From Amycolatopsis sp. NBC_00345 (GTDB lineage: Bacteria; Actinomycetota; Actinomycetes; Mycobacteriales; Pseudonocardiaceae), in assembly GCF_036116635.1 (NCBI RefSeq), contig NZ_CP107995.1:4898001-4962000 (forward strand): a stretch of DNA of 64,000 nucleotides. Reading direction: 5' to 3'. The translations under genes and the position numbers were made by a program. The notes under the pieces were generated by a model. The model ran no database searches and was not told where the DNA came from. It was given only the letters and a program-made list of their open reading frames with translations. This document shows positions 34,382-43,233 of this stretch, in pieces (position 1 is the stretch's first letter; every line of letters starts with the position of its first letter).

Positions 34382-37057
34382 ATGACTGTCCCGCACTCAC
34401 CGCTGAGACCGGCCGACAGCCGTGCGCTGGTCATGCCCGTCTTGGTCCAGCGCAGTGGGCTGCTGGAGGCGGTGGCCGACGGGCTTCGCGCCGGGGGCCA
34501 GGTCGTTCTGCACGGCCCCGCCGGCATCGGCAAGTCCACCGTGCTCGACGCTGTCGCGGCTGCGGCCAGGGAGCGTGGCGACGTCGTGGTGCGCCTGTAC
34601 CCAGAGCCGGCTGACCGGGAGTTGCCGTTTTCGGCCGTCGCGGATCTCTTCGCCGCCTTGCCCGAGACCGAGCTGCCGGCTGGGCAGGCGGCCGCGGTTG
34701 CCACCGTGCTCCGCCGCACCTCGGCCGACGGCCAAGGGGTGGATCCGCTGGCCGTCCGGTTCGCGTTGACCACGCTGCTCGCTGCCGCGGGCTCGGTGCT
34801 GCTCACCATCGATGACGCCCGATACCTGGATCCGGACAGCGCGGGCACGCTGCGTTATGCGCTGCGCAAGGTGCCCAAGGTCGGGGTGCTTGTGGTCGGC
34901 CCCGCGACCGGCCTCGGCGGCTTCGACCAGGTCGACGTGACGGTGCCGCCGATGGACGGCGACGAAATCGCCGAACTGCTGGCCGCCGAAGGTGTCCCCT
35001 ACCGGCTCGCCTGGACTATCCACCGGCTCAGCGGCGGGTTCCCCACCTTGGCCAAGGAGCTGGGACGGTCGGAGGACGGTGCCGCGACCGAGCTCGCCAG
35101 GGCGTGGATAACCCAGGTGTCTCCCCAGGTCAGGGCCACATTGCTAGTCGCGGCGCTGGCCAGTGCGCCGACCTTGCGGCTGCTGCGGCGCGCGTGCGGG
35201 CCGACGGGGGAAACCGACGTAAAGGCCGCCACCGCGGCCGGGCTGCTCACCCTGGACGGCGGTGAGCCACGGTTCACCGCCGAGATCCTGCCCGCCACAC
35301 TCGTCGCCGACAGTGACTGGGCGCAGCGCGCCGCGGCCCATGCCGCCTTGGCCGAGACCGTCGAGGAGCGCAAACAGGCCGTCTACCACCGGGCGATGAC
35401 CGTTGACGAGCCGGATCTGACGATGGCTGCCGAGCTGGAAGAGGCGGCGGAGGACGCCGTCCGCCTCGGTGACTGGTCCACCGCGGCGGAGTTCGGTTGG
35501 CTCGCCGCGGAGCGGACGCCGGCGTCACAGCCCCAGGTGCGGCTGGAACGGCTGGTCGCGGCGGCCACCCGGGCCGGTCGGGCGGGGCGTCTGGACCTCG
35601 CTCGCCGCGCGGCCGATCAGGCGTTGGCGAACGACGATTCCGCCGACACCGGGGTCCGGGTGCGGCTGGCTGTTGTCGACGCCTCGGGCCAGGCTCTCGA
35701 CGAATGCGGTGAACTGCTGGCCGAGGCCGAGGTGATGGCCGGTGAGGACGCGGCGTTGCTGGCAAGTGTGCTGGTGCGGCAGGCGATCAGGGCCAACCTG
35801 GCCGACGGGGACCCGGTGCGCGCGCGGGCCGCCGCCGCCAGAGCCGCCGTGCTTGCCGCTCGCGGGGCCGACGCCAGTACGGAGGTCATGGCGCTGACCA
35901 TGCAGGCGAGGATGGAACGGGTGCTGGGAGATCCGGCCGCGCGGCAGACCTTGGACCTGGCGCTGAACGTACCGGGTCAGCCCGAACCGGTGGACCTGGA
36001 CAACTCGCCGCGCTTCCTCGCCGCTCGGCACGCGTTTTTCGACGATCGGCTCGATGTGGCGCGCTCGCTGTTGCTGCCGCTGCTGCCCGCGGCCCGGCAG
36101 GCGGGGGCGACCGAGTACGTGGAGATCTGCCGCAGCCTGGCCGAGGTCGAGGCCAGGGCGGGCCGGTGCGCGGACGCCCTGGAGTACGCGCGGCGTGCCG
36201 TCGCCACGACGAGCCGGCTCGGTCTGTCGCCGGGCCCGAGCTGGTACACCGCCGCCGTCGCGGAGACCGCGGGCGGCACCTTCGCGCGGGCCGCCGAGTA
36301 TGCGCGGCACGGCGTCGAGGCGTCCCATCAGGAGCGGGACCGGGTGTTCCAGTCCCGGAATCTGCACGCGCTCGGGCTGATCGAATTGGTGACCGGTGAG
36401 CCGGCCCGCGCGGTGGAGATTCTGCGGCAGGTCAGCCAGGCGGAAGCCAGCCAGCAGGTCGCCGACCCCGCGTTGCTGCGCTGGCACGGGGACTTCGCCG
36501 AGGCACTGGCCGCGACCGGCGCGGTGGCCGAGGCCCGTGCGTTGATCGACGAGGTGCGTCGCCAAGCCGAGTTCCTCAGTCAGCAGGGGGTACTGGCTGT
36601 TCTCGATCGTTCTTTGGCCACTTGTCTTGCGGCAGAAGGAGATACAACCGGCGCACTGACACTGCTGTCCACTGTGGAGGATCGATTCGACCGGCTTCCC
36701 CTGGAACGGGGGCGGACCTTGATGGCGATCGCCAAGGTGGAGCGCCGGAAACGACGCTGGGCCGCGGCACGAACCGCGCTGGAGGCCGCGGCGGAGGTAT
36801 TCGCCGAAGCCCACGCCCGGCCCTGGCGCGAGCTGGCCGTCGCGGCGATCGGCCCCGCCCCCGGCGTCGGCGGCTCGGAACTGACCGCGGCCGAACAACG
36901 GCTGTGCGACCTGGTCGCCCAGGGCGCGAGCAACCAGGAGGCCGCGGACCGGAGCTTCCTGAGCGTCAAGACGGTCGAGGCGACGCTCACCAGGATCTAC
37001 CGCAAACTGGGCGTCTCGTCTCGAACGCAGCTGAGCAATCTGCGCCACGCACAGTAA
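34382..37057 (+). CDS. LAL-type LuxR regulator with AAA ATPase
   Basis: 891 aa: Walker A GPAGIGKST (about residues 45-53), Walker B with LLTIDDARYLDPDS, a long TPR-like helical middle part (residues 350-800), and a C-terminal LuxR HTH (LTAAEQRLCDLVAQGASNQEAA, SVKTVEATLTRIYRKLGV, residues 820-885). Large ATP-binding LuxR (LAL, MalT-like) proteins integrate an inducer and ATP state. It follows the LacI gene by 27 nt and is convergent with the protease gene; its targets are not apparent from the neighbourhood. Confidence 0.85.
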   Translation: MTVPHSPLRPADSRALVMPVLVQRSGLLEAVADGLRAGGQVVLHGPAGIGKSTVLDAVAAAARERGDVVVRLYPEPADRELPFSAVADLFAALPETELPAGQAAAVATVLRRTSADGQGVDPLAVRFALTTLLAAAGSVLLTIDDARYLDPDSAGTLRYALRKVPKVGVLVVGPATGLGGFDQVDVTVPPMDGDEIAELLAAEGVPYRLAWTIHRLSGGFPTLAKELGRSEDGAATELARAWITQVSPQVRATLLVAALASAPTLRLLRRACGPTGETDVKAATAAGLLTLDGGEPRFTAEILPATLVADSDWAQRAAAHAALAETVEERKQAVYHRAMTVDEPDLTMAAELEEAAEDAVRLGDWSTAAEFGWLAAERTPASQPQVRLERLVAAATRAGRAGRLDLARRAADQALANDDSADTGVRVRLAVVDASGQALDECGELLAEAEVMAGEDAALLASVLVRQAIRANLADGDPVRARAAAARAAVLAARGADASTEVMALTMQARMERVLGDPAARQTLDLALNVPGQPEPVDLDNSPRFLAARHAFFDDRLDVARSLLLPLLPAARQAGATEYVEICRSLAEVEARAGRCADALEYARRAVATTSRLGLSPGPSWYTAAVAETAGGTFARAAEYARHGVEASHQERDRVFQSRNLHALGLIELVTGEPARAVEILRQVSQAEASQQVADPALLRWHGDFAEALAATGAVAEARALIDEVRRQAEFLSQQGVLAVLDRSLATCLAAEGDTTGALTLLSTVEDRFDRLPLERGRTLMAIAKVERRKRRWAAARTALEAAAEVFAEAHARPWRELAVAAIGPAPGVGGSELTAAEQRLCDLVAQGASNQEAADRSFLSVKTVEATLTRIYRKLGVSSRTQLSNLRHAQ

Positions 37058-37068
37058 ACGCGGGCGAC

Positions 37069-37110
37069 CCCGTGGTCCCGCCGCTCGGTGTGGAGCAGCG
37101 GGACCACGGG
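37069..37110. terminator. Convergent-gene hairpin after the LAL gene
   Basis: Perfect 13-bp stem CCCGTGGTCCCGC (37069-37081) / GCGGGACCACGGG (37098-37110) between the stop codons of the LAL regulator (plus) and the protease gene (minus). Suits a bidirectional terminator. Confidence 0.7.
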
Positions 37111-37121
37111 TCAAGCACGGG

Positions 37122-38354
37122 TCAGAATCGCCGATCCGCGAATCCGTCCGGCGAGGTCGCCGTCGCTCCGCCGGTTTCCAGGGTCAGATCCCACTTCTCG
37201 AGCGCTTTCCCGACCGGCTGGAAGATCGAGTCCTGATCCGATCCGCCGCAGCTCGACGAGCCACCGGAGTGGATGCCCACCGCTTGGGTGTCGGCCACCC
37301 ACGCGCCGCCGGAATCGCCGGCCTGGGAGCAGGCGGAGGTGATGGTCAAGCCGTTGATCACCAGGCCGCCGCCGTAATCGATGGACTGGTCGACGTCGGT
37401 GACCGTGCCGCACTGCCAGTGCGAAGTGTTCCCGGAGTGACAGACCGACTGGCCCTTGACCGCCTCGGCGGAACCGCTCACCGTCACGTCGCCGTTGCCC
37501 CAGCCGTTGACCGTCGAACTCAGGTCCCACCCGGACTGGTCGACGTCGATCAGGCCGAAATCCCCCTCCGCGGCGTTGACGCTGTGGTCGCCCCCGGCGT
37601 TGGAGGTGCCGATCCGGTTCTGCTGGCCGCTGGCCCCGTAGGCGGGCTGATCGGCGTCGTTCGTGCAGTGACCGGCGGACAGGAAGTGTTTCCCACCACC
37701 GGAATCGGTCACCGGGAACGCGACCGAGCAGTTGCTTTCAGCGCCCGGCCACCAGGGGTTGCCGCCCTCGACGGTCCCGCTCTGCTGGACCGGTGAGGAC
37801 GACTTCTCGACGACCTTGACCAGGTCGCCCAAGGTCCGGGCCTTGGAGAGGAACGCGTCCGTGGCGGGGGTTTTGACCAGCTTGTTCACGGTGATGACCA
37901 CGGTGTTGTCCGTCGCGTCGATGCCCCAGCCGGTGAGCCCGGGATAACCCTTTCCGGCCAGTTTCGACAGGGTCCCGGCGATCCGGTCCAGCTCCGCCTT
38001 GCTGTGCCGCACGAGTTTGGGCACTGCGCCCAGCGCGGTGACTTCGGCGGCGGCGGCCTGATCGGTCACCGCGACGGCGAGCGAGCCGGCGCCCGCGTCG
38101 AACCAGTAGCCGGCCTGGGCGGCTCCGAGCCGCTGGCGGACCTGCGTGGCCACGGTGACCGCGGTGGCCTCCTGGCCCAGCCGGGTCCGGGCCTGGGCGG
38201 CGGTCAGGCCGAGGTCGCGTTGCATCGCGGCGAGCATCCCGGGCGGGGTGTTGTCGCGCGCCGTGCTGGCGGCCGCCGTGGGAATCGCGCCGGCGGCGGC
38301 CAGCACCGTGGCCAGGGTGCCGAACGCGGCCAGGCAGTTACGAGACAGTCTCAT
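37122..38354 (-). CDS. Secreted S1 family peptidase with propeptide (streptogrisin/alpha-lytic type)
   Basis: 410 aa from ATG 38354, which has an AAGGA-type ribosome site; a start 9 codons upstream is possible. Signal peptide, then a pro-domain (residues about 45-200; LDRIAGTLSKLAGKGYPG and IDATDNTVVITV are typical of the Pro_Al_protease domain) and a mature chymotrypsin-like domain. Triad: His229 in SAGHCTND, Asp265 in GDFGLI, Ser348 in GDSGGAW. The propeptide acts as chaperone and inhibitor and is removed outside the cell. Divergent from the second S1 protease gene. Confidence 0.9.
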   Translation of the reverse strand: MRLSRNCLAAFGTLATVLAAAGAIPTAAASTARDNTPPGMLAAMQRDLGLTAAQARTRLGQEATAVTVATQVRQRLGAAQAGYWFDAGAGSLAVAVTDQAAAAEVTALGAVPKLVRHSKAELDRIAGTLSKLAGKGYPGLTGWGIDATDNTVVITVNKLVKTPATDAFLSKARTLGDLVKVVEKSSSPVQQSGTVEGGNPWWPGAESNCSVAFPVTDSGGGKHFLSAGHCTNDADQPAYGASGQQNRIGTSNAGGDHSVNAAEGDFGLIDVDQSGWDLSSTVNGWGNGDVTVSGSAEAVKGQSVCHSGNTSHWQCGTVTDVDQSIDYGGGLVINGLTITSACSQAGDSGGAWVADTQAVGIHSGGSSSCGGSDQDSIFQPVGKALEKWDLTLETGGATATSPDGFADRRF

Positions 38355-38581
38355 GCCGGTGTCCTTCCGATGGGGTGACACCAGCGTGTGCCGGACGCGT
38401 CGGCCGAAGAATCGGGGAATCCCCTTGTCATCGCCGGCTTGGCTTCATTGCACGGGTAACGATCGGCAGGCGAGGGTTTTCCCCGATGCTCGAGGGTGGT
38501 GGCCGTTCCTATTCTCGGGCTCAGTGCCGACCGGCGCTGTCCCCCCTTTATGCCGCTCAGGCTGTTGATTGAGAGAATTCG

Positions 38582-39280
38582 ATGCGCAAACTTCTGCCGG
38601 CCGCACTGGGCACGTGTGCGGCCCTGTTCGCCCTGGCCGCACCGGCGTCCGCGGCCCAGCCGGCCATCATCGGTGGCGGCGACGCGACCGAAACGTACTC
38701 GTTCATGGTTTCCTTGGACAATGGCTGCGGCGGCAGCCTGGTTTCGCCGCAATGGATCGTGACGGCTCATCACTGTGGCGACGCGTCACAGGGACGGATC
38801 GGTTCGGTGGACCAGAATTCGGGCGGCGAGGTCGGCCGGATCGACAACGTCGTGACCAAGCCGGGCACCGATCTCACCATGATGCACCTGACCCGCCCGG
38901 CGCAGGCGGCGCCGGTCCCGATGGCACAGTCCAACCCCGGCGAAGGCACCACGGCCCGGCTGATCGGCTGGGGCTGCACCACGTGGCCCGGATGCGGCAC
39001 GCCGTCCACCCTGCAGCAGATCGACCTGACCGTCCTGGCGAGCAGCGCGTGCGCCGAGGGCGGCGGAGCCGCGGGCGACGTCTGCGTTTCCGGCGACCAG
39101 GCGCATTCCGCGTGCCACGGCGATTCCGGCGGCCCGGCCGTCGTCGGATCCACGGGCAACTGGACGCTGGTCGGCGAGACCCACGGCCCCGGTGACAACC
39201 AGGGCGAATGCGCGACCAGCACCCTCTACACCGGGATCGCCCAGCACTTGGCGTGGATCAACCAGCAGATCGGCGGCTGA
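38582..39280 (+). CDS. Secreted trypsin-like S1 serine protease
   Basis: 232 aa with signal peptide MRKLLPAALGTCAALFALA and a short activation segment ending before IIGGGDATE (canonical N-terminus IIGG of the mature enzyme). Triad His64 (TAHHC), Asp97 (TDLTMM), Ser182 (GDSGGP); Ser/Asp position near CHGDSGGP suggests trypsin-type chemistry. 227 nt separate it from the divergent protease gene. Confidence 0.9.
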   Translation: MRKLLPAALGTCAALFALAAPASAAQPAIIGGGDATETYSFMVSLDNGCGGSLVSPQWIVTAHHCGDASQGRIGSVDQNSGGEVGRIDNVVTKPGTDLTMMHLTRPAQAAPVPMAQSNPGEGTTARLIGWGCTTWPGCGTPSTLQQIDLTVLASSACAEGGGAAGDVCVSGDQAHSACHGDSGGPAVVGSTGNWTLVGETHGPGDNQGECATSTLYTGIAQHLAWINQQIGG

Positions 39281-39285
39281 ACCGG

Positions 39286-39463
39286 CAGGGCCGCACCGAG
39301 TTCCGGGCCTACGCGTCTTCCAAGCTCTGCAACCTGCTCACCGCTGGTCCGCGGGAAACTGAAATGGCCCGATCCGTCCCGGCTGGCCCAGAGCGACGAC
39401 GCGATGACCAGCCTGTGGCAGGCGAGTGCCTCGCTCGTGGGTATGAACCCTGCGCCCGGCTGA
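39286..39463 (+). pseudogene. Remnant of a short-chain dehydrogenase
   Basis: Two coding-like pieces lie in different frames. The first (39286 onward) reads EFRAYASSKLCNLLTA, the Tyr-x3-Lys active-site helix of SDR proteins; the second (39359-39463, ending in TGA) reads WPDPSRLAQSDD and LWQASASLVGMNP, as in the C-terminal end of retinol-dehydrogenase-like SDRs. The N-terminal two thirds (Rossmann motif) are missing and the pieces are separated by a frameshift, so this is a degraded gene. Confidence 0.6.
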
Positions 39464-39467
39464 CGGA

Positions 39468-39980
39468 TCAGCCAGGGCCTTCCAAAGCGAGCAGCACAGT
39501 ACGGAGATCGTCGTTGAGCCGGCGCTGCGCCGAGGAGTCCAGAGAGGACAGCAACGCCTGCTCGGTCTCGCTCTTGACGCCGAAGACCTCCAGCGCCCGC
39601 TTCTCCCCCGACGGGGTCAGCGTGACCAGGACCGAGCGGCGGTCCTCCGGGTCGAAGTCCCGGACGACCCAGCCGTTGCGCTCCAGCTTGCTGACCCGGT
39701 TGGTGACCGCGCCCGAGGTGAGTTGCAGTTGCGCCATGAGCGCTCCCGCGCTGAGCCGGTGTTCGGGTTCGGTGCGGATGAGGCATGCGAGGAGCTCCAG
39801 CTCCCACAGCTCGATGCCGTGCGGCGCGAGTTCGCGTTTGATCTCGGTTTCCAGCCGGTGGGCCAGCCGGCGCACCCGGTAAGCGAGTGCCTTGGCCTGG
39901 GTGACGTCCGGATCGTTCCGGCCCGCGATGACCTCGATCATCCCGTCCACATAGTCCTGTTGTCCCGGGCTCGCCGCCAT
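39468..39980 (-). CDS. MarR family transcriptional regulator
   Basis: 170 aa winged-helix protein: QLTSGAVTNRVSKLERNGWVVR (recognition helix and wing start) and the DRRSVLVTLTPSGEKRAL wing are conserved. Starts at ATG 39980. A perfect 27-bp palindrome begins 16 nt upstream, an obvious autoregulatory operator. Adjacent genes (truncated efflux MFS, FAD monooxygenase) suggest a drug- or phenol-responsive locus. Confidence 0.87.
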   Translation of the reverse strand: MAASPGQQDYVDGMIEVIAGRNDPDVTQAKALAYRVRRLAHRLETEIKRELAPHGIELWELELLACLIRTEPEHRLSAGALMAQLQLTSGAVTNRVSKLERNGWVVRDFDPEDRRSVLVTLTPSGEKRALEVFGVKSETEQALLSSLDSSAQRRLNDDLRTVLLALEGPG

Positions 39981-39995
39981 CGTCCCATCCTAACC

Positions 39996-40022
39996 GTGAA
40001 CGCCGGGAATCTTGGCGTTCAC
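39996..40022. promoter_or_regulatory. MarR-type operator palindrome
   Basis: GTGAACGCC (39996-40004) and GGCGTTCAC (40014-40022) are perfect 9-bp arms with a 9-nt spacer, located just upstream of the MarR gene start. Two arms spaced by about one helical turn suit a dimeric MarR protein. Confidence 0.6.
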
Positions 40023-40117
40023 CACTGCTCGGCGCCGGCTTCGATTACCCGGCACCGAGCCTGGCCGGTGCGGGACTGGCGCTGATCGGGCTCGTTCTCG
40101 CGTGGGTGCCGAGCCGC
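40019..40117 (+). pseudogene. Detached C-terminal tail of an MFS transporter (inverted)
   Basis: On the plus strand this reads SPLLGAGFDYPAPSLAGAGL followed by ALIGLVLAWVPSR, a hydrophobic last transmembrane helix like that at the end of AraJ/DHA1-type transporters, with strong third-position GC. The neighbouring minus-strand transporter gene stops being MFS-like after about 40165. No start and no native stop are present. An inversion of the 3' end plus deletion of about 80-100 codons explains both facts. Confidence 0.5.
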
Positions 40118-40884
40118 TGGAGCGTGTTGATGCGCAGCTGCACCGGGGGGATGACCAGCCCCGAGGCCAGGCCGACCGGCCCGACGCCGGCCAGGGAAGT
40201 GAGCGTGGGGGTGATGTACGAGTAAGTGGCGAACACCCCCGCGAAGCCGAAGGTCCCGACGGCGAGGGTGAGCAGCACGGCCGGCCGGGTGAAGGCCCGC
40301 AGCTCCGGGCGCACCCGGACCGGCGGGTGGCCGCGGTCGGCCGGCACCAGCACCACGATGCCCAGGACGGCGAGCAGGCCGAGCACACCGATCAGCGCGA
40401 GCGCGAGCCGCCAGCTGACCGCGTTGCCGAGCGCGGTGGCCGCGGGGACCCCGATGATGTTCGCGACGGTGAGGCCGGTGAACATCATCGAAATCGCCCG
40501 CGCCTCGCGTCCTTTGCCGACCAGCCCGGTCGCGACCACCGAGCCGACGCCGAAGAACGCGCCGTGCGGCAGGGCGGTCAGCACCCGGGCGGCCATGAGC
40601 CAGCCGTAGCCGGGGGCGGCGGCCGCGGCGAAATTGCCGACCGTGAAGATCACCATCATGGCCAGCAGCAAGCGTTTGCGGCTGAACCGGCCCGACACCG
40701 CCGTCAGCAGGGGCGCACCGATCACGACGCCGAGCGCGTACCCGGTGATCAGGTAACCGGCCTGCGAAATCGACACGTGCATTCCGTCGGCGACCGCGGG
40801 CAGCACGCCCATCATGGCGAACTCGGTCGCGCCGATGCCGAAAGCGCCGAGGGCCAGCGCGAACAGAGCGGCCGGCATCACCAC
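40045..40884 (-). pseudogene. C-terminally truncated MFS efflux transporter (AraJ/DHA1-like)
   Basis: 279 aa; normal relatives are about 390-410 aa. The first 240 residues are a good DHA1 exporter: GAFGIGATEFAMMGVLP in TM1, the GRFSRKRLLL loop, and GVPAATALGNAVSWR. After FATYSYITPTLTSLAG the sequence turns into non-MFS residues (PPVQLRINTLQRLG), losing the last four or five helices. It overlaps the FAD monooxygenase stop (ATG 40878 or GTG 40881/40884), so it was co-transcribed with it. Function is probably lost. Confidence 0.7.
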
Positions 40885-42389
40885 GCCCCGGCGGGAACCG
40901 GGTGGTCAGGGCTGGTCCACGCGGTGATCACGTCGGAGAGCCCGGCGGCTGAAGGCGCGGCGTGCGCGATGTACCCGTCCGGTCGGATCAACGCCGCGCG
41001 CACGTCGTGCCACGCTGCGCGCCGGGGTCCGGTGGGAAGCGGCGCGGCGCGGACCTCGACGTGCGCGGCAGTGAGCCCCGCGAGCGAGCCATCCGCGGTG
41101 AAGTCGAGGAGCAGGAACCGATCCGGGCGTAACGCACGCAGGAGTGTGCCCTGCGCCAACGCCAGATCCGGCGCGCGCGTACCGATCAGCGGATGGGCGC
41201 CGTTCGGCCGCGGGTAACTCACCGCCAGTCCGGAAAGGACACCGGCCAGCTGCCGGCTGACCTCGCCGCCCTGGGCGATGAAGCCGCTGAAAAGGTCGCG
41301 CAGGGCCGCCCCGGCCGGGCTGAAGGTGTGCATCAGGGCGTCCTGCGCCTGGGTGCCTGCGACGAGCTGCGCCGCGACCGGGCGCCGCTCGGCGTCGTAC
41401 CCGGCCTCCCCGTCGGTCACGTGTTTCGGCGCCCAGCCCCGCACCTCGGCGGCCAGTTTCCAGGCGAGGTTGGTGGCGTCCTGCAGCCCCACGTTGAGGC
41501 CCTGGCCACCGGCAGGCAGGTGCACGTGCGCCGCGTCGCCGGCGAGCAGGACGCGGCCGGCGCGGTACGTCGCCGCGTGCCGGCCGGCGTTGCTCGACCT
41601 GGACAGCCAGGACGGGCTGTGCGCGCCGAAGTCCCGGCCGCAGATGGCGGTGAGCGTCTCGCGCAGTTCCGCGAGGGTGAGCGGTTCGGCTTGCCGGCGC
41701 CGAACCTCCACTGAGGACAGTCCGACGTCGGCGGCCTTGACGCCGAAGACGCGCGTCGTGGTTTCCGTCAGCGGGAACACACTGGTGTGACCGGCCTGCT
41801 GCCAGTAGTGCACGGCGCGCCCGACGGGCTCCGCCAGCTGCACGTCGGCGGCGAAACCGATCTGATCCGGTGCGGTACCGGGGAAATCGATGCCGGCCGC
41901 CTTGCGCACCAGGCTGTGCGCGCCGTCCGCGCCGATCAGGAACCGCGCCGGGTGCCAAGTCTCCCCGACACGGACGCGGACCTCGTCCGCCGACTGCGCC
42001 ACCTCGACCACCTCGGCGCCGTAGTGCACCGGGACGGACCTGGCGCGCAACAGGCCGGCGAGAGCCAGTTCGGTATGCCATTGCGGGATCTGCAGCACAA
42101 ACGGGAACGCCGTGTCGAGGTCGCGGTAGTCGACCCGGTCCGGCAGCGTCGCGAAGTGCGTGTCCGGAACCTGCCTTCCCTCCGCCACCAGCACCTCGCT
42201 GAGCCGGCGGCCGTCGTCGCCTTCGAGCATGGTGAGCACCTCGAGCGTGCGCGGATGCATGGTCGAGCCGCGGGACTGCCGGCTGGGCCCGGTGTTGCGC
42301 TCGTACACCTCCACGCGAACGCCGGCCGCGTCCAGCAGCGCGGCGGCCATCAACCCGACAGGACCGCCGCCGACCACGATGACGTCCAT
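40878..42389 (-). CDS. FAD-dependent aromatic monooxygenase
   Basis: 503 aa class A flavoprotein hydroxylase: GGGPVGLMAA (FAD dinucleotide fold, residues 7-16), the RSRGSTMHPRTLE segment, GADGAHSLVRKAAGI (DG motif) and LLAGDAAHVHLPAGGQGLNVGLQDA (GD motif). The C-terminal thioredoxin-like domain (residues 390-503) resembles polyketide-tailoring and phenol hydroxylases (RdmE, MhpA-like, Rox-like). It would hydroxylate an aromatic or antibiotic substrate using NAD(P)H. A 23-bp inverted repeat lies 32 nt upstream. Confidence 0.87.
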   Translation of the reverse strand: MDVIVVGGGPVGLMAAALLDAAGVRVEVYERNTGPSRQSRGSTMHPRTLEVLTMLEGDDGRRLSEVLVAEGRQVPDTHFATLPDRVDYRDLDTAFPFVLQIPQWHTELALAGLLRARSVPVHYGAEVVEVAQSADEVRVRVGETWHPARFLIGADGAHSLVRKAAGIDFPGTAPDQIGFAADVQLAEPVGRAVHYWQQAGHTSVFPLTETTTRVFGVKAADVGLSSVEVRRRQAEPLTLAELRETLTAICGRDFGAHSPSWLSRSSNAGRHAATYRAGRVLLAGDAAHVHLPAGGQGLNVGLQDATNLAWKLAAEVRGWAPKHVTDGEAGYDAERRPVAAQLVAGTQAQDALMHTFSPAGAALRDLFSGFIAQGGEVSRQLAGVLSGLAVSYPRPNGAHPLIGTRAPDLALAQGTLLRALRPDRFLLLDFTADGSLAGLTAAHVEVRAAPLPTGPRRAAWHDVRAALIRPDGYIAHAAPSAAGLSDVITAWTSPDHPVPAGAW

Positions 42390-42420
42390 CGTCCTGCTCC
42401 CTTCGTCGGTGAATTTCTCT

Positions 42421-42443
42421 CAACATGAAGATAATGAATGTTG
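42421..42443. promoter_or_regulatory. Operator-like repeat upstream of the FAD monooxygenase
   Basis: CAACAT (42421-42426) and ATGTTG (42438-42443) frame an AT-rich 11-nt centre, in the promoter position for the minus-strand monooxygenase gene. Either the MarR or TetR protein of this region could bind it. Confidence 0.45.
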
Positions 42444-42532
42444 GCCGATTGGGCAAGGGCTGGCCCACAAGGAGATGGGGGCGGAAATGACTACCGACCT
42501 CGCCGGCGTCCCACGAACCCGGACCCCGCGCC

Positions 42533-43135
42533 CTACTCCCCCGAGGAGGCCGGCGTCGGCCCGGAAGCAGTGAACAGCGCACGGACCGCGGCGTGGATCC
42601 GGGCGGCGACCGCGCCGGCGTCGGACGCGTCGAACTTGCCGTCGAGGTGCAGGAAGGCCAGGCCGTGCACCAGCGCCCACGCGGCGGTCGACAGCGCCTC
42701 CGACTCGGCGCCGGGAAACGCCCGCCCGACGATGCCGCTGACGTAATCAGAGATAACGGCTGTCGCGGCGAGGCGTTCGGCACTGCCCGGATCACAGGGC
42801 TCCACGAACATCACCCGGAACAGCGCCGGATGGTCGAGGGCGAACCGGACGTACGCGACGGCGACCGCGGCCAGATCCTCCGGCGTCGAGGGCTCGGGGT
42901 GCGCCTCGTTCAGCTTCGCGCCGAGCTCGCCGTAACCCTCCGTCGCGACCGCGGAGACCAAGGCATCCCGATCGGCGAAGTGACGATAGGGCGCCGTCGC
43001 GGAAACGCCGGCCCGCCGCGCCACCGCCCGCAGCGACAGCGCCGCGCTGCCGTCCTCTTCGAGCAACTCTCGCGCCGCGCGCAGGCAGGCGGCGCGCAGG
43101 TCGCCGTGGTGGTACCTGTCACCCGACTTGGGCAT
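42533..43135 (-). CDS. TetR family regulator (WHG-domain type)
   Basis: 200 aa: HTH in the first 60 residues (YHHGDLRAACLRAARELL, VARRAGVSATAPYRHFADRDAL) and the C-terminal TetR_C_33/WHG-type ligand domain (VRFALDHPALFRVMF, AWALVHGLAFLHLDGKF). Divergent from the quinone-oxidoreductase gene at 43234 across a palindrome, so it is the likely repressor of that gene and of itself. Confidence 0.87.
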   Translation of the reverse strand: MPKSGDRYHHGDLRAACLRAARELLEEDGSAALSLRAVARRAGVSATAPYRHFADRDALVSAVATEGYGELGAKLNEAHPEPSTPEDLAAVAVAYVRFALDHPALFRVMFVEPCDPGSAERLAATAVISDYVSGIVGRAFPGAESEALSTAAWALVHGLAFLHLDGKFDASDAGAVAARIHAAVRALFTASGPTPASSGE

Positions 43136-43154
43136 GGATCACTCTCGTTCAATG

Positions 43155-43183
43155 TTGACGGTGCTCACATCCCGGCCTAATGT
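43155..43183 (+). promoter_or_regulatory. Sigma-70-like promoter of the oxidoreductase gene
   Basis: TTGACG (43155-43160) and TAATGT (43178-43183) are separated by 17 nt and lie about 50 nt before the GTG start at 43234. The operator palindrome covers the spacer and -10 box, the standard arrangement for repression. Confidence 0.6.
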
Positions 43184-43187
43184 GAGC
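43163..43187. promoter_or_regulatory. TetR operator palindrome
   Basis: Perfect 8-bp arms GCTCACAT (43163-43170) and ATGTGAGC (43180-43187) separated by 9 nt, between the divergent TetR and oxidoreductase genes, overlapping the latter's promoter. Confidence 0.65.
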
Positions 43188-43233
43188 GTTGTACACATCG
43201 TAGCCGACCCAGAGGACACCTACGGAAAGCGAA

